This document shows, in pieces, positions 46,691 to 59,300 of a stretch of 64,000 nt of DNA. A program made the translations under genes and the position numbers. Under the pieces are notes generated by a model that worked only from the letters and a program-made list of their open reading frames with translations, did no database searches and was not told where the DNA came from. Positions within the stretch are counted from its first letter, which is position 1. Every line of letters begins with the position of its first letter. Source of the stretch: Mugil cephalus (lineage: Eukaryota > Chordata > Actinopteri > Mugiliformes > Mugilidae); assembly GCF_022458985.1 (NCBI RefSeq), contig NC_061773.1:26198001-26262000 (forward strand). The letters run 5' to 3'.

Positions 46691-46964
46691 GTGATGGATT
46701 CTGCTGCTCCACGTGGATCTTGTCTTCTTGGCAGAGTTGTGGAAACTTTCCTCAACTAAAAGTGTCTGGTACGCTCTGTACGTCTCCAGACGAAGACAAA
46801 CATTTTCGAAAGACCCATTACTAAGCTAGGCCTATTACAGGAAGCAGCAAGTTGCATCAAAATTATGATGACCTCTGAGAGAAACCAGGTTATGTGTACA
46901 ATATTGAGTATTGTTTGGTATAATTTGTGTGTATTACTGGTGTTATAGCTCTGTAATAATTTGA

Positions 46965-47240
46965 TTTGAAGGGAATTGTAATGTCTTTTGCCATTTACAA
47001 TTAAGGGCCGGTTTTTGTTACAGCCTTTTTGTCACATATTTTTAGGCATTTGTGTTCGGGGGGTTTTACTACCTGAAAATCTCCCAGTAGGTGGCGCTCT
47101 TGTTTTTTTTTTAAAAAAATTTCTGCGGGGAAAAATTCCTTACCTAAATAAAAAAGGGTTACAAAATTAAGCAGTTAACTTAATTGAGGCCACATTTTCC
47201 TATTTTTTATAAGGCCAAGGCAACACCTTGTGCTGTTTTT
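46965..47240 (+). repeat. Probable 3' LTR of the BEL/Pao element
   Basis: After the pol frame, the sequence ATTAAGGGCCGGTTTTTGTT...AGTAGGTGGCGCTCT is followed by an AATAAA (47147-47152) and a T-rich end. That layout fits a BEL LTR with its polyadenylation signal. A matching 5' LTR is not in the window, so the limits are approximate. Confidence 0.4.
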
Positions 47241-47271
47241 TTTTTTTTTTTTTTAATTTGTGCCTAAAGGT

Positions 47272-47272
<1 letters not shown>

Positions 47273-47321
<49 letters not shown>
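47273..47321 (+). repeat. (GT)n microsatellite
   Basis: About 24 perfect dinucleotide units. Confidence 0.95.
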
Positions 47322-47323
<2 letters not shown>

Positions 47324-50300
47324 GTGAGGTGCATTTATTTGCATTTACTTTAATTTTTTTTTTTTTAAAATTAAATTCCCCCAAAAAAAGGGGAAACCCA
47401 AATGGGCTTTATGTCCTGTTTTCCCAGTCAGCCACCGGGGCCCCCTCGTTTCTCTCTTCAAGGTCGGGATCCCACAAAAAAACATTTTTGTTTTATTTTT
47501 TATGTTTTATTTTAAACCCGGGATAGAAAAAATAAAGACAGCATGAAAACTACAGATAATCAAAAAATCCCATCCTCACTTAAAAAAATCAAAACTGAAG
47601 TATTCATAAAGACTAAATTTAAAATTAAAAAAAATTGATTGTTTTAAATATCGGCTTTTTTTTCTTATTTTTTTTTTTTTACAATTTATTTTTTTAATTC
47701 GGGGGGGGGGGTTTTTTGTCTTTGGATTGTGATCATTGAAAAGGTTTAAAGGAAACAACTGAATCATAAAATTGATTATTATTTTTAAAGAAAAAGGGAA
47801 AATTTAATAGTCTTGAGCTAAACCCATAAAGGGAAATGCATATATATATTCAAATTTTAAATTGCCCAACAAGAGCATAGTTTTTTCCCTTTTCCCAATA
47901 ATTTTACATGAGAGACTCATTTTAAATTTTTAAATTAAATCAAAGTCCATTTTCCCACCTGCATGAATGGGGCTTCAACAGCACCCCAAAAAGTCACAAT
48001 GGACAAAAGCAGAAACCTAAAGGGGGTTAATAGAGAAAAAAATACTTCTTTTTTTAAACATGAATAAATTTTTAAAAAAAAAATAAATAAAAAAAATCTC
48101 CTGAATGAAAAAAAAAGGGGGGGAGGAAAAAGAATAGTTTCCCAGTGGTCCTCAACTTGAATAAAAAAGGATAAAGTAAAACAGAGAAAGTCTTAAGTCC
48201 CTATTATTGGTCCAGCTGTCGCCCCTCCTTTTTTTTCAGGGGTTTATGAGTTTCCTTTTCTTAAACTCCCACTACCTGTGCCTGCAGGAAAAAGAAAATA
48301 AACATATGAAAGTTAAGGGGATGAGGGGGAAGAAAGGTCTACGACGGGAAAACCCCAAAAAGGTGTTTTAGTATCAGAAATGAAAAATTTCATCCCCTTG
48401 TTCATACTTCCCCCTGTGATAGTGGTCAAAGGGCCACAATACTTTTTTTGAACAAAACCCAGTTTGAAAAGTTCAGATAAAGCTTCATCGGGTCTCAGTC
48501 GGGAACAAAAAGGGGAAGGGAGAAAGACTGAAAGGGACTTTTTGGTTTTTGATAAAGGGAAAGGAAAATTTTGGGAAAAAATTTTTCCAGTGGATGAAGT
48601 CAGACTCCCTGAAAGCCTCACTTTAAAGGGGCCGGGGATAATAAAATTGGGGAAATGGGGGGACGGGTGTCCTGTCCATGTTAGGATCAGTATGAAAAGG
48701 AGGAAGGATTACAGCAATCACCCCTCCGGGGGGGGGTTTAAAGGTCATCATGAGTGGAAACATGAAACCATGGTTTTTTTCCCTCACAAAACTACTGAAA
48801 AAGACTCTGGACACAGAAACAGATAAAGGAAGATGATGATGTCTGGATCAGATTTACGGGTTTTGGGAATAAAGAATTTTTTAAATTTCCTTTATTAGAT
48901 TTTCTTTTAAAGGGGTGACAAGAAAAACCCAAACCCAGAAACCCAAAAAAAAAGACCAATGGGGAACGCAAAAAACCCAATAACCCTTTCCAGGGGTTTG
49001 ATCCTGAAAAAAAGGACATAAAGTTGTGTAACACAGCCCAAGGGGAAACGCGCATGTGTTGTGGCCCCTGAAATTTAAACTGTAGCAGCCCAGTGCAGAT
49101 TAAAAAGGGGGCTCGTGATGTCAGCAAGGGATTAAGGGGTCCATTTTTTTTTTCCTCCTGCTTGGGTTAAACAGCCAAACAGCTTCCCTTTGGGTTTTTG
49201 GTTTTGGTCAGTAGTGAGGAGGTGATTTTGGTGTAGCATCCTCCTTTTTCTAAAGACGTGTTGTTCATCAGTTTAAAGGGAGCTTTGAATCTCTGTCCTG
49301 CCTCTCTTTTTTAGCCTTTTCCATGTGACTTTTTTCCCTTTTTTCCCCTTTGCTGTGACCCCTGAAAATGTGAAACTTGTTGACAGCCCTTTTCTGGAGG
49401 TTTTTCCACCCTGAGCCCGGCTGGGATGGATTTCTGGATTTAAAACCCTTTCCGAAAAATACCCCTTTTTTCCATCTGATGTTTGTTTTTTGGGTTTTAC
49501 TGGAGGACGATCAAAAAGGGGGCCACTTTTTTGACTGTGCAACAAGAAACAAAAATTTTTTTAGAAAAGAAGAATTTATGGGGGGGAGTCCAAAAGGTTT
49601 TTAACAGGGAGTTGACAAAATGAGTTTTTTGGGATCATGAATTTAAATGGAAATTGTTCAACTTTTACAAATTAGTTGTAATTATAAATTTGAACTGAAA
49701 ATAAGCTGATCAGACATTTATCTGGAAAATAAAACTCATAACAAGACAAGAGGTGAATCTACATCATACAGAGGTGAGATCTTCAGTAACATTAAAATTC
49801 GGGGATCCCCCTTGGGGCCCTCGGGGATGTTTTTTAGAAGATGAAAAAGAAAAAAGGGACAACCCCGTGTTAGAAGTTTTTTAAACTTTGAAATCACCCA
49901 ACTTTTTTAAATAAAATAAAGGGGTTTCTTTTTTATTACTCGGGATATTTTCTGAGCCCCATTTTATGTCCCCACCCTTCTCTTTAAGTCAAAACCAAAT
50001 TTGTTTTTTTTCTTCAGTTTTGCTCCCAGTAAAATGAACCCACTGTTGGGGAAGTCCCCAGCCCATTGTGGAGGAAATAAGTTTCAACTTTTAACGTATT
50101 TAGAAAAAACAAGTTGTGATGCTCTTTGAAACTGGTTCCAGATAAATGTGTCTTTTTTTGAACAACACCACAAGGAAAATTCTTTTTTTTTAAACCCTTT
50201 TGGAACAAAAATTATAAACAGATGAAAAATTTTTTCCAGTAACTAAACCTTCTCCCACCTTAAAGCAGTTTTAAAATTCTCTTTAGGTTTTATATGTAAC

Positions 50301-53300
50301 GGAGACATTTTTCTCCCCTTCCAGATAAACCCTTAAAGTTTTAAAATTGTTTGAAGGTTTTCTGGTCGTTTTTTAAAATTCCCCCACAGCTTTTAATGGA
50401 TTAAATCGGGGGTCCATTTCATCTTTCTGAGTGTTCCTGGGTGGATTTGTTAGTTTGGGGATCATTATTCTTTTTTAAAAAGGGTTTTCACTTCATTTTT
50501 CAGACAATGCCCTCATTTTTATCTAAATTTTTGATACGGCCCCCGAGTTCAGGGGTTTGAATCAAGTGACTAAAAGCTTTTCAGTCTCTGAGGCACCCCA
50601 AGTTTCCAAAAACCACTCCATTTCCACCCCCAGGTTTTCCCCCACGCTTTAGCTTCTTAGACTGAGGAAAATTTAAAGATTTTTAATGACCCAAAAAAGG
50701 GAAATTGTTTGGTCACAGTTAAGTTCAACAAAAAAAAAAACACTTTTAAGAAACATGTAAAAAGAAAGAAAAAATTTAAAACTAAGTTTAACCCTCTAGA
50801 TTTTCGGGGATTTTAATTTTGTTTTTTGCCCTATTTTTTTAATTTTTTTTTTATTTTTAATCTTTTTTTTCAGTAGGAAAAATTTTAAATTTTTTCACTG
50901 TAAAAACCAAACAAACATGTTTAAGAACCATTTATAAAATTAGAATACAAATTAAGCTTTATTTTTAAAAAGGCTTTTGCAAAAATTTTAGAAAAGAAAA
51001 ATTTGTTATTTACAAAGTATTAAAATGCGGGAAATTTAAATTCGGGTTTTTTTTTTCCCACAACTTTTTTACGCCCATTTAAAAAATTTTCCCAGGTTCA
51101 AAATTCGGGAAATTATTAATAATAAGTATTTAATGTTTTAAAAAAGTAGAAACAGAGGACTCGGGTGAGAAGCATCTTGTTTGCTACTTTCGTTTTAAAA
51201 TTTGGTGTGTGTTTTGGGCCCGCACCATCGACTCCAGAGGATTAAAAGAAATAAAATTAAGTAATATCTAGTAAAATAAAGTAAAATTTAGTGTAAGAAA
51301 ATTAACAAATGTAGAAGAATTAGAGTTTTGAAGAATATCCGTAAATACATAGGAATGAAAATTCGTCTCCTGAAAAAATTGTCAAACACTAAACTGTTCT
51401 GTGAAAAAAACAACTCGGGGTCTTTGACTCTTTGCCCAAAGAACTCTTTCTTCCAGAGGCCCTGGTCTTTGTCTGCATGTTCATGACTAACTTTTACCCC
51501 TCTGTTTCATTTTTTTTTTGACACCAGGGTTTTTTTCTCCCCCTTGCCCACCAACAGCTGCTGGAGTTCCCAGCAGTCTTTGGGGGGAGGACCCTTTTTT
51601 TTTTGACTTTTTAGTTCATTGTAGTTCAGACTTGACAAGTTTGACTCTAAAACGAACAACTCGAGGACACAGTGTGGGATATCTGATATTCTGAGACAAA
51701 AGTCTGAACCAAGTCCACAATAGTTACCCCCGATCCCTCCTCGAAAAAAAGGGGCGGGGGTAAAAACCCAAAATGCAGGTATTGGACTGTTAATTGGTTC
51801 AAAAAATTGGGGCAGCGACTGATGACGTTTCCCCGGTAGAAGGGGACCTAAACCATGCTGGAAACTTGTCTGATTTTGGGGCCCAAAATTTGATCAATCA
51901 GTCAGCCCCCTGGAGGAGCTGGTGGAGATATTGCCCCCTTCTTCCCAACTTGTAGTTGTTTATTTTCAGGGGAAAATGATTTTTTTTAAACCCCTTTTCC
52001 CAAGATTTAAAGACCTTTCCTTAAATTTTTTATGTAAAGGGCCTTTAGGGGGCTCTTTATTTTCTTGGTTTTTAATAACGCTTCAGTACCCAAAAGGGGC
52101 CCCGGCAGGGGTTTTGTGAAAAAGGGTTCCACCTGTCCCCTTCTACGATGGCTCTAATCATGGAGCCTAATGGGGAAACAGTAAATTCTGATCTGATGGT
52201 TCTGAAGGTGAGATCAATGTTTTTTTTTTTAAATTGGGAAAAGGGTTTTCCTTAAAAAATTTTTTTTAAATTTGGGGACACAGTTTCAATGTGAGGGACT
52301 TTTTATTCACATGTTTGATATTTATTGAGTTAAATGAAAAAATTTGAAAAATTTATCACATGTTAATAATCAAACTGTGAACTGGCCTTTATGTTTTATG
52401 TATTATTTTTTTTTACCTGGTGTGTCATTTTTTAATATTTAGATTTTAAAGTTTAGTTTTTATTTTAAAATTAAAATGAGGGAAAAATGAAAGCCCTTCT
52501 TTTGTTTGTTCTGTGATTATGTGTGCCCCCGGGGTTGTTTAAAATTCTCTGTCTAATCTCTTAAATCACGGGACAATAAGAACTTCAGTATTTTTTAAAA
52601 GCCACTTTGTGGATCCATAGTTCTTCTGTTTTATTCCATATTAATAATTATTTATTCTTTCCTTGTTTCACATTCCTTTTTAAAATGGGACAAATTCTCA
52701 TATTGTTCTTCTTCTACTTTTTGAGATTGTATCAGCCTGTTTCCCTGAATCTTTTTTAAGAGTCTGGTGTGTCTGTTTTCCCCCTTTTATTTCTTCCTTT
52801 TTGTTCATGTTTCACGGAAAATAACCCCAGTGGTTTCTTTTAAAAACATTACGATGTGTTTTTCAAAATCTGATTTGCTTAATTTAACTTCTTTTGACCC
52901 CCTGTAAGGTTTTTTCTAACATTTTTAAAAAAAGGGTGTTTTTTGATTCTAGAGAAGATTTGTCTTTTAATTTACAGGGGCTGAAATTAAATCCTCCTTC
53001 AGGGACTGATCTATTTTTCAGTTGTTGTTGAATCGATTTCAGAAAGGTGGTGATTCACCTGGAGGATCATTGGGGGAGGAGGGGAGTTTGTGGTGTTGTT
53101 TAAACTGGGCCCGGAATTAAAACCTAAAGTTTTTTGGGTTATTTAGTTATTCACTGTTAAAAATTTTGTCCAAAAAAAAGGAACATGTGTCAATTAAATT
53201 AGTATTTAAAATGAAAAACGGTTGATTTACAAATGTGCCCAGTGTTTAAAAAACTAAAGTGAAAACCAGAACCTTATGGGGGGACTAGATTTAGAGCAGG

Positions 53301-56300
53301 ACTTTTATTTTAGAATAAATTTTAAAGCTGAAACCTAAAAAAAGGGCCCCCGTGACTGTATGTTGAACTATTTGGGTCAGAATCAGTGATGTTTTGGGGT
53401 GTTTGTTTTATCCTAAAGTGGGTTCTTAATTTTCTGCTCCCTAATGTATTAATATGGGATGGCCCACAATATTAGAAACCCCTTTCAACAAAATTTAAAT
53501 CAAAGTACAACACTAATTTCACTATTAAATAATGTTTACACATTTTCTGAGGTTTAAAAATTTAAAAATTTTTCAAAATTTTTGTAAATAAAAATCATAG
53601 GAGAATGGATTTAAATTTAAATAAAGAGAACAACTGAAGAATAGAAAAAATTTTAAAATTTACGTGTCAACACTTTTCTCATATTTTAAACAAAAAATTT
53701 TTAAACCAAACATTGTGACGAAAGAAAATATGGGGGGGGGAAGGGGGGGGTTTAAAAAATAAGAGAACAACTGAAGTTTCCCAGTTAAACCTCACCTTCC
53801 CAAAAGTTACTTTTATTTTTTTGTTTAATCGGGGATGACGGGATTTCTTCTTGTTTTAAAAAACACGCGATGGGACATCAAAACTTTTTCACAGTGGCGT
53901 TGGGAAAATTGTTAAATTTTCCCCTTCCCATTTTGTGTGCCCCGTTGTTCTACATCATGAACTCTGTTGTTATCCTGCCCCAACCACGGGACTTTAGGTT
54001 CGGGAAAAGAACCTTGAACTTCACATTTGCTATTAGACCCCAGTCATTGTTTGATCGGTTTGGGTGTGACTTGTGGAATTTGGAAAAAAACCGGGTGAAC
54101 ACAAAAAAAAAACAACAGTTTGAAAGAGGATTTTGAAAATATAAAACTAATAATCACTCAAATTTGATGAAATACATGAAATTAAACATAGGGGGGGAAA
54201 CAAAAAAACAAACAAAAAATAAACCAAACAAATGGCTAAATTTATTTTTGCCCGTTTTTGGATTTTTTTCCCCTTTCTTTCTGCTGTAGTGTCTTAAAAT
54301 TTTCCCCCAAAGGGTTTAAATTTAAAATTCTAGGTTATCTTATGACCTGAACAATTTTTTAAAAGGGGGAACCTGGGGAAACTGACAAAACTGAAAATGC
54401 TTCAATAAAAGTCAGAGGGTTTATTACAGAAAAAACTGGGTGAAACTGGGGTTCCCTTAGAAAGGAAATAAAAGAAAACATCACTGGTTTTTTTATGTAG
54501 AAAAATTTTTAATAAAATTTTCCATTTAGTGATACATGGGGGAGGGAAAGGGGTCATTTGATTTTTAACCCACACGCCCCAAAAAAGCCTTTTAAAAACC
54601 CAAAACCCCTTTTTCAATATTAGTGCATCCCTAAATAAAGTATTTTAGAATTCATCCAGACGTCAAAAATGTTTCCCTTTTTTTAGTTTCAGGGTCACTT
54701 CTTTTTTATAAAAAATATTTACAAACCTTCTACAGGATTTAAAAAATGGTTAAAAAATAAAGAGATGTTGGTGTATAAATGTGTCCAAAAAATCAGTGGG
54801 TTATTTTTATCACAACCAAAGGGGAGGGTCCCCTCATCGGTGACGTCATCAGAATCAGGTTTTTACCTGGGATATTTTCCTTGTTCTGTTTTTAACCTTT
54901 TTTAAAGGGGCAGAGGGGTTTTAAAGCCCCCCCCGATATTTTTAAAAATAAAAAAATAATAAAATTTTAAAAATACTGTATATTTACATGTTGGGCCGGG
55001 GGACGTCTGTCCGACATATTTATAGCTGTTTGAAAGATCAGAAGATCGTTTTTAACCCACCATTCAAACCTCCATGACGGACTTACGACCCTAAATGTGG
55101 GGGAAACCCTCCCTTTTTTACGGCAGGAAAAAAGTAAGCCCCAATTTCATGGATAAATTTGTTTCGCGCAGGGTTTAAAACCTTTTTTTTAAAAGGGCGA
55201 AAAAAAAAAAAAAACATTTATTCACAAAAATGCGGTCGTTTTTAAAAAAACAAAACTCCAAAACCCTTTAATTTTATTTAGGGTTTTTGTCCAAGCGGAA
55301 CAAAAATTAAGTAAAAAAAAGTGAAATTTTTTTCCGGTTTGATGGAGTTTTTATCGCAGCGACGCAAAAACTTTTAAAAACCTTTTTTCAAATTTTTTTG
55401 GTTATTTAAAGTATTGACCAAAAAATTAAAACCCAAAGAGGTTCAGTATCTCCAAAATTAGGAAACGCCCAACCCCCAAAACGGGCCAATCAGCCCCTCT
55501 TTCTAGAAATAATTAAAAGGGGGGAAAAAATGGTCTTTTATCTTCAGCGTCAATCGGAAAGGGGAGCGTCTTAATTTTGTGTGATTGACAGTTGTGTCCA
55601 TTCCCAAAAGAAACGCAAACACCATGGAAAACACTGGGGTTTTTGGGGCCCGGTTTTTAAACCCCTGGGCTGCCCTTTATGGAAGTTAATGCAGTTGGCT
55701 TTCCGGGGATTTTGGGAAAACGGTTTAAAGAGGGGAAAAATTTTGGGTTTTTAAATGTAAACAAAAAATTTTAAAAAAAGAAAGGCAAAAAGCGTGTAAA
55801 TATTTTAAAAGAAGACAATGAAAATTTTGGGTTTTTTTGTTTTTAAATGGAAATTTTGTTAAAAAATTAGGACATAAATAAAAAACCCTTTTCGTAAATT
55901 TTTTTTTCCCTTTTTAGGGGTTTTGCGTAAGAGTTGTTTTAGTCACCCGCTGGGGATGTCGGAAATTTCACTTTGTGAAATATTCAGGGGTCACTTCACT
56001 CTATCAACATGAAATCTGGCACAGAGATTTTTAAACTAAATTTAAGGCGAAACCCCGTAAATTTCGCCTTTTTAAAAAATTTTTATTATGAATGGATTTT
56101 TGTTTTTTTGGAATATGAAGATTAGATTAAAAACTACATAGCTCCACTAATTTTTTTTTAAGTTTCCCCCAACCAAAGACCTGGGTTAGAGCCCAAAAAA
56201 AGTTTTACTAAAAACCCACATGAAAAACCCCAGAGTTTTCTTCATGGGTTTTAAAAAAACAGGTCTGTTTTTAGTTCTTTATAGCATTTTGATTATAAAT

Positions 56301-59300
56301 GAGTTTAAAATTTTGCCAGTTTAAAGATGAAGGGAAAAATTCTTGGGGTGAAAATTTAAAACCCCCCAAGAGGTTAAGATTACAATTTTAAAAGAGGAAA
56401 AAAAAATATATGTTAGGTTGTTTGCGTGAAACATTTAACCTGACAGTCAAATAAAACTGAAGCAAGAAAAGAAATGGGTCACCCTGTTTATTACAAACAT
56501 AAATTTTTTTGTTTTAAATGTTTTTCTGACCCCGGGTGTAATTTGCTTGAGTTCATCTGGGACAAAAATTTAACCAGTCACTTCTGTAAATTTCGGGTCT
56601 TTAACTGTTTTTATGGAAAATACTCACCAAAAAATGAGCTCCCAAAGATGGATTTGGGCGTTGGTTTGATTTGGAAAAATAAAGCTGTTAAATTTTCCCC
56701 TGTCTGTCCCTTTGTTTTTGTTTTATGAAATTTGGAGGCATTACCAGACTGGGGGCCCGAAACTTCCCAAAAAGAAAGGGCTCGACCCTTTTAATGTGGG
56801 GGTCTTGACTGAACGTTCGTTTTTATAATGACCCCCCTGCATGTACAGGAACACCTCCTTTTTGATCTTTTTTCTTTTCCCGTCAAAAAATATCAGGGCG
56901 TAATGTCTGTTTGAGTTAAGGAACAGGGTTTTAAAATTTAAAGTCTTCTTTTTCTTTCACTCTCATCTTGGTGAAATGGAAAAAAAAACCCCTTTATTTG
57001 TTTTTAATCAGTGTGTTCACTCAGAAGGTTTTTTATCCGTCAGTAAAAACAGTTTTTCATGTTTTTATCATCAAATTATTGGGCTTTTCTATTTGAATAT
57101 TGAAAAAATTTACTATTAACATATTTCATTTAGAAATCATACGAGTGGTTTTAGTTTAACACGGGGAAAAAGCCTTTATTTAAAGCCCTTTTTGGTTTTA
57201 ATTAAATGGATTCAAACCCCAAACAAAATGTTTCGTTTTTTAAAATGCCCTTTTTTCCTGGGGAGGTGATTCCACCCGTCACCCAGAGGGGACAAACCCA
57301 AAAAAATTTTTCCCCAAGCTCCCCAAAATAAACCTTTTTGTGGACACTGCTTTTGACCCCTTTCCCCAATCTATAATGAGGTAATTCAAAGCAAAAGCAC
57401 ATTACCCTCCATGAACCCATTCATGTTGTTCTGCATTGTCTATATGCAGGAACAGAAATAATGTGTCTGTTAGAGCGATGTGCAATCAATAGGGCAGCAG
57501 GACTCCATTTAAACACAGTTTATGCTGTTTGGTGTTTATTTTGAAAAAGCGTGGACAAAAGGTCAACAAAAAATTTACCGACAACAAGACACTGTGACTG
57601 AACATTGTAAATCCTTTTAAAAAAAAACCCGGTCATTTTTCACCTTCATGAAGGGGAATAGGCTTCTTCTTAACTTGAATCTGTCCCCATTTATTGAACT
57701 CTTTGTTAGCTTTAAATTTTAAGGGAAATTTCCCTTTTTCCATCCCACCTTTTTAAAAACAGCTCCCCGATGATTCATAAAGTTGGAAAGGGTGTTTGAT
57801 ATTAATACCTGCTGAGTTTTTAGCCTTTTACCCTTCTCCCAAAAATGGCCCGATAAATCAATGAATTTCAGGGTTTTAACCCCCCCCCTCAGCCCCGGTA
57901 CGAAGCAGAGTACAGTTAAACTTTCTTTGGGGAAACCCGTTGTTTTTTGAAAAGGGTCTTTTATCGTTTTAAACTCCAGCCCGTGTGAAACTACAAATAA
58001 AGGCATTTCTGGGGGCCGGAAGAAAAAAAAAAAAAATTGTTTTTAGATGGAGGAGAAAAAAGGAGGAAGTCAGGTTCTAATTAAAATTTTGGGTCACTTT
58101 TTAAAATACTTAATTAAGAATAGAAAATTATGGTTTAGTAGGAAGTAATCTTACATTTTTAAACCGGGAAACCCTTTACCCTTTGGGGGGTTTTAACCTA
58201 AAAAACAAAGGTTTTGGCCCAAAGTTTAGACAGGAAGTGTTGGGGTTTTGGGAGTTGTTGTCTGTTCTAAAATTTCCAGGGGGGGTTTAAAAATTTTGTC
58301 GGTATTAAACGTGGTTCATTCCACTCCGTTTTGTCTGCGCCCGTTCAAAATTTTTTTTTACAAAAACCCCAAAATGACACCTTAAAAGGTATTTTTTGTT
58401 ATAGAAAAAATTTTCGGATTTATTGGTTTTTTAATGTTTTTTTATTATTAAATTTTTTAATGTTATTATGAAGACAGTTTAAAATGTAAATTTTGTTTTT
58501 GATGAAACGTTTTCGCATTTTAAATTTCCCCTTTCACAGAGACGCTATGGGGGGGGGGGGACGCAAACTCCCGTCCCACCCAAATTTTAAAAAAAAACCA
58601 GATTATAACCAACATCTTTAAAACCCCCATCGTGTCGATTAAAAACCCGTTGAAAGAACCGAAAGGGTGTTTTCAGGAAAGGGCGTCATAATTTTTTTTG
58701 GGGGGGATGATGTCCCGTGGATTCTCTTTTTATTAAAAATGGAGTTTAAAGCGGAAAGTAGCAGGTTTCAGATGCTGCCGTTTTTTTAGACCTACTTTAC
58801 TAAACTAAGAAAAAAACTGTTTTGAAAAAATCCACAGTCCGCCATTTCCTTTCCCGACACTGTAAAGATTTATTTGTTTTATATTTGATTTTTTTCACCT
58901 TCGTCCCCAAAAGTTGTTCCAGAGCCCGAGTCCGGGGGAAAGAAACCACGGAGGGGAAAAAGCTATCTTGTCCAAATTTTCTGAAAGGGGGAAAAAATCG
59001 CCAAAAATTTAGTTTATTTGTTTTTTTTTTGAAAATAAGGACTCTTGGGGGCCACTCCTCACAGCTCAACCGACCCCCATTCCAGGACCTTTCGAAATTT
59101 TTTGACTTAAAGTTCAAGAAACAACAAAACCAAAAACTTCCGGAGAAATCCCCCCAGAAAAAGAAACTCCCTTTTTTTCCAGAGAAATAAAAGTTGATGG
59201 GTTTAGCACAGAAAGGTGAAAAAGGGCTTTAGGTTCAGGCTGATCATGGTGAAGTGAAATTTTATTTTTGGAGGGAAGCAGACTTCACTCTGGAGTCTTG

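Noticed and set aside
58800..59190. Frames of 105 and 122 codons on both strands
   Set aside because: Overlapping frames in poor-quality sequence, Lys/Phe-biased, no recognisable domain.
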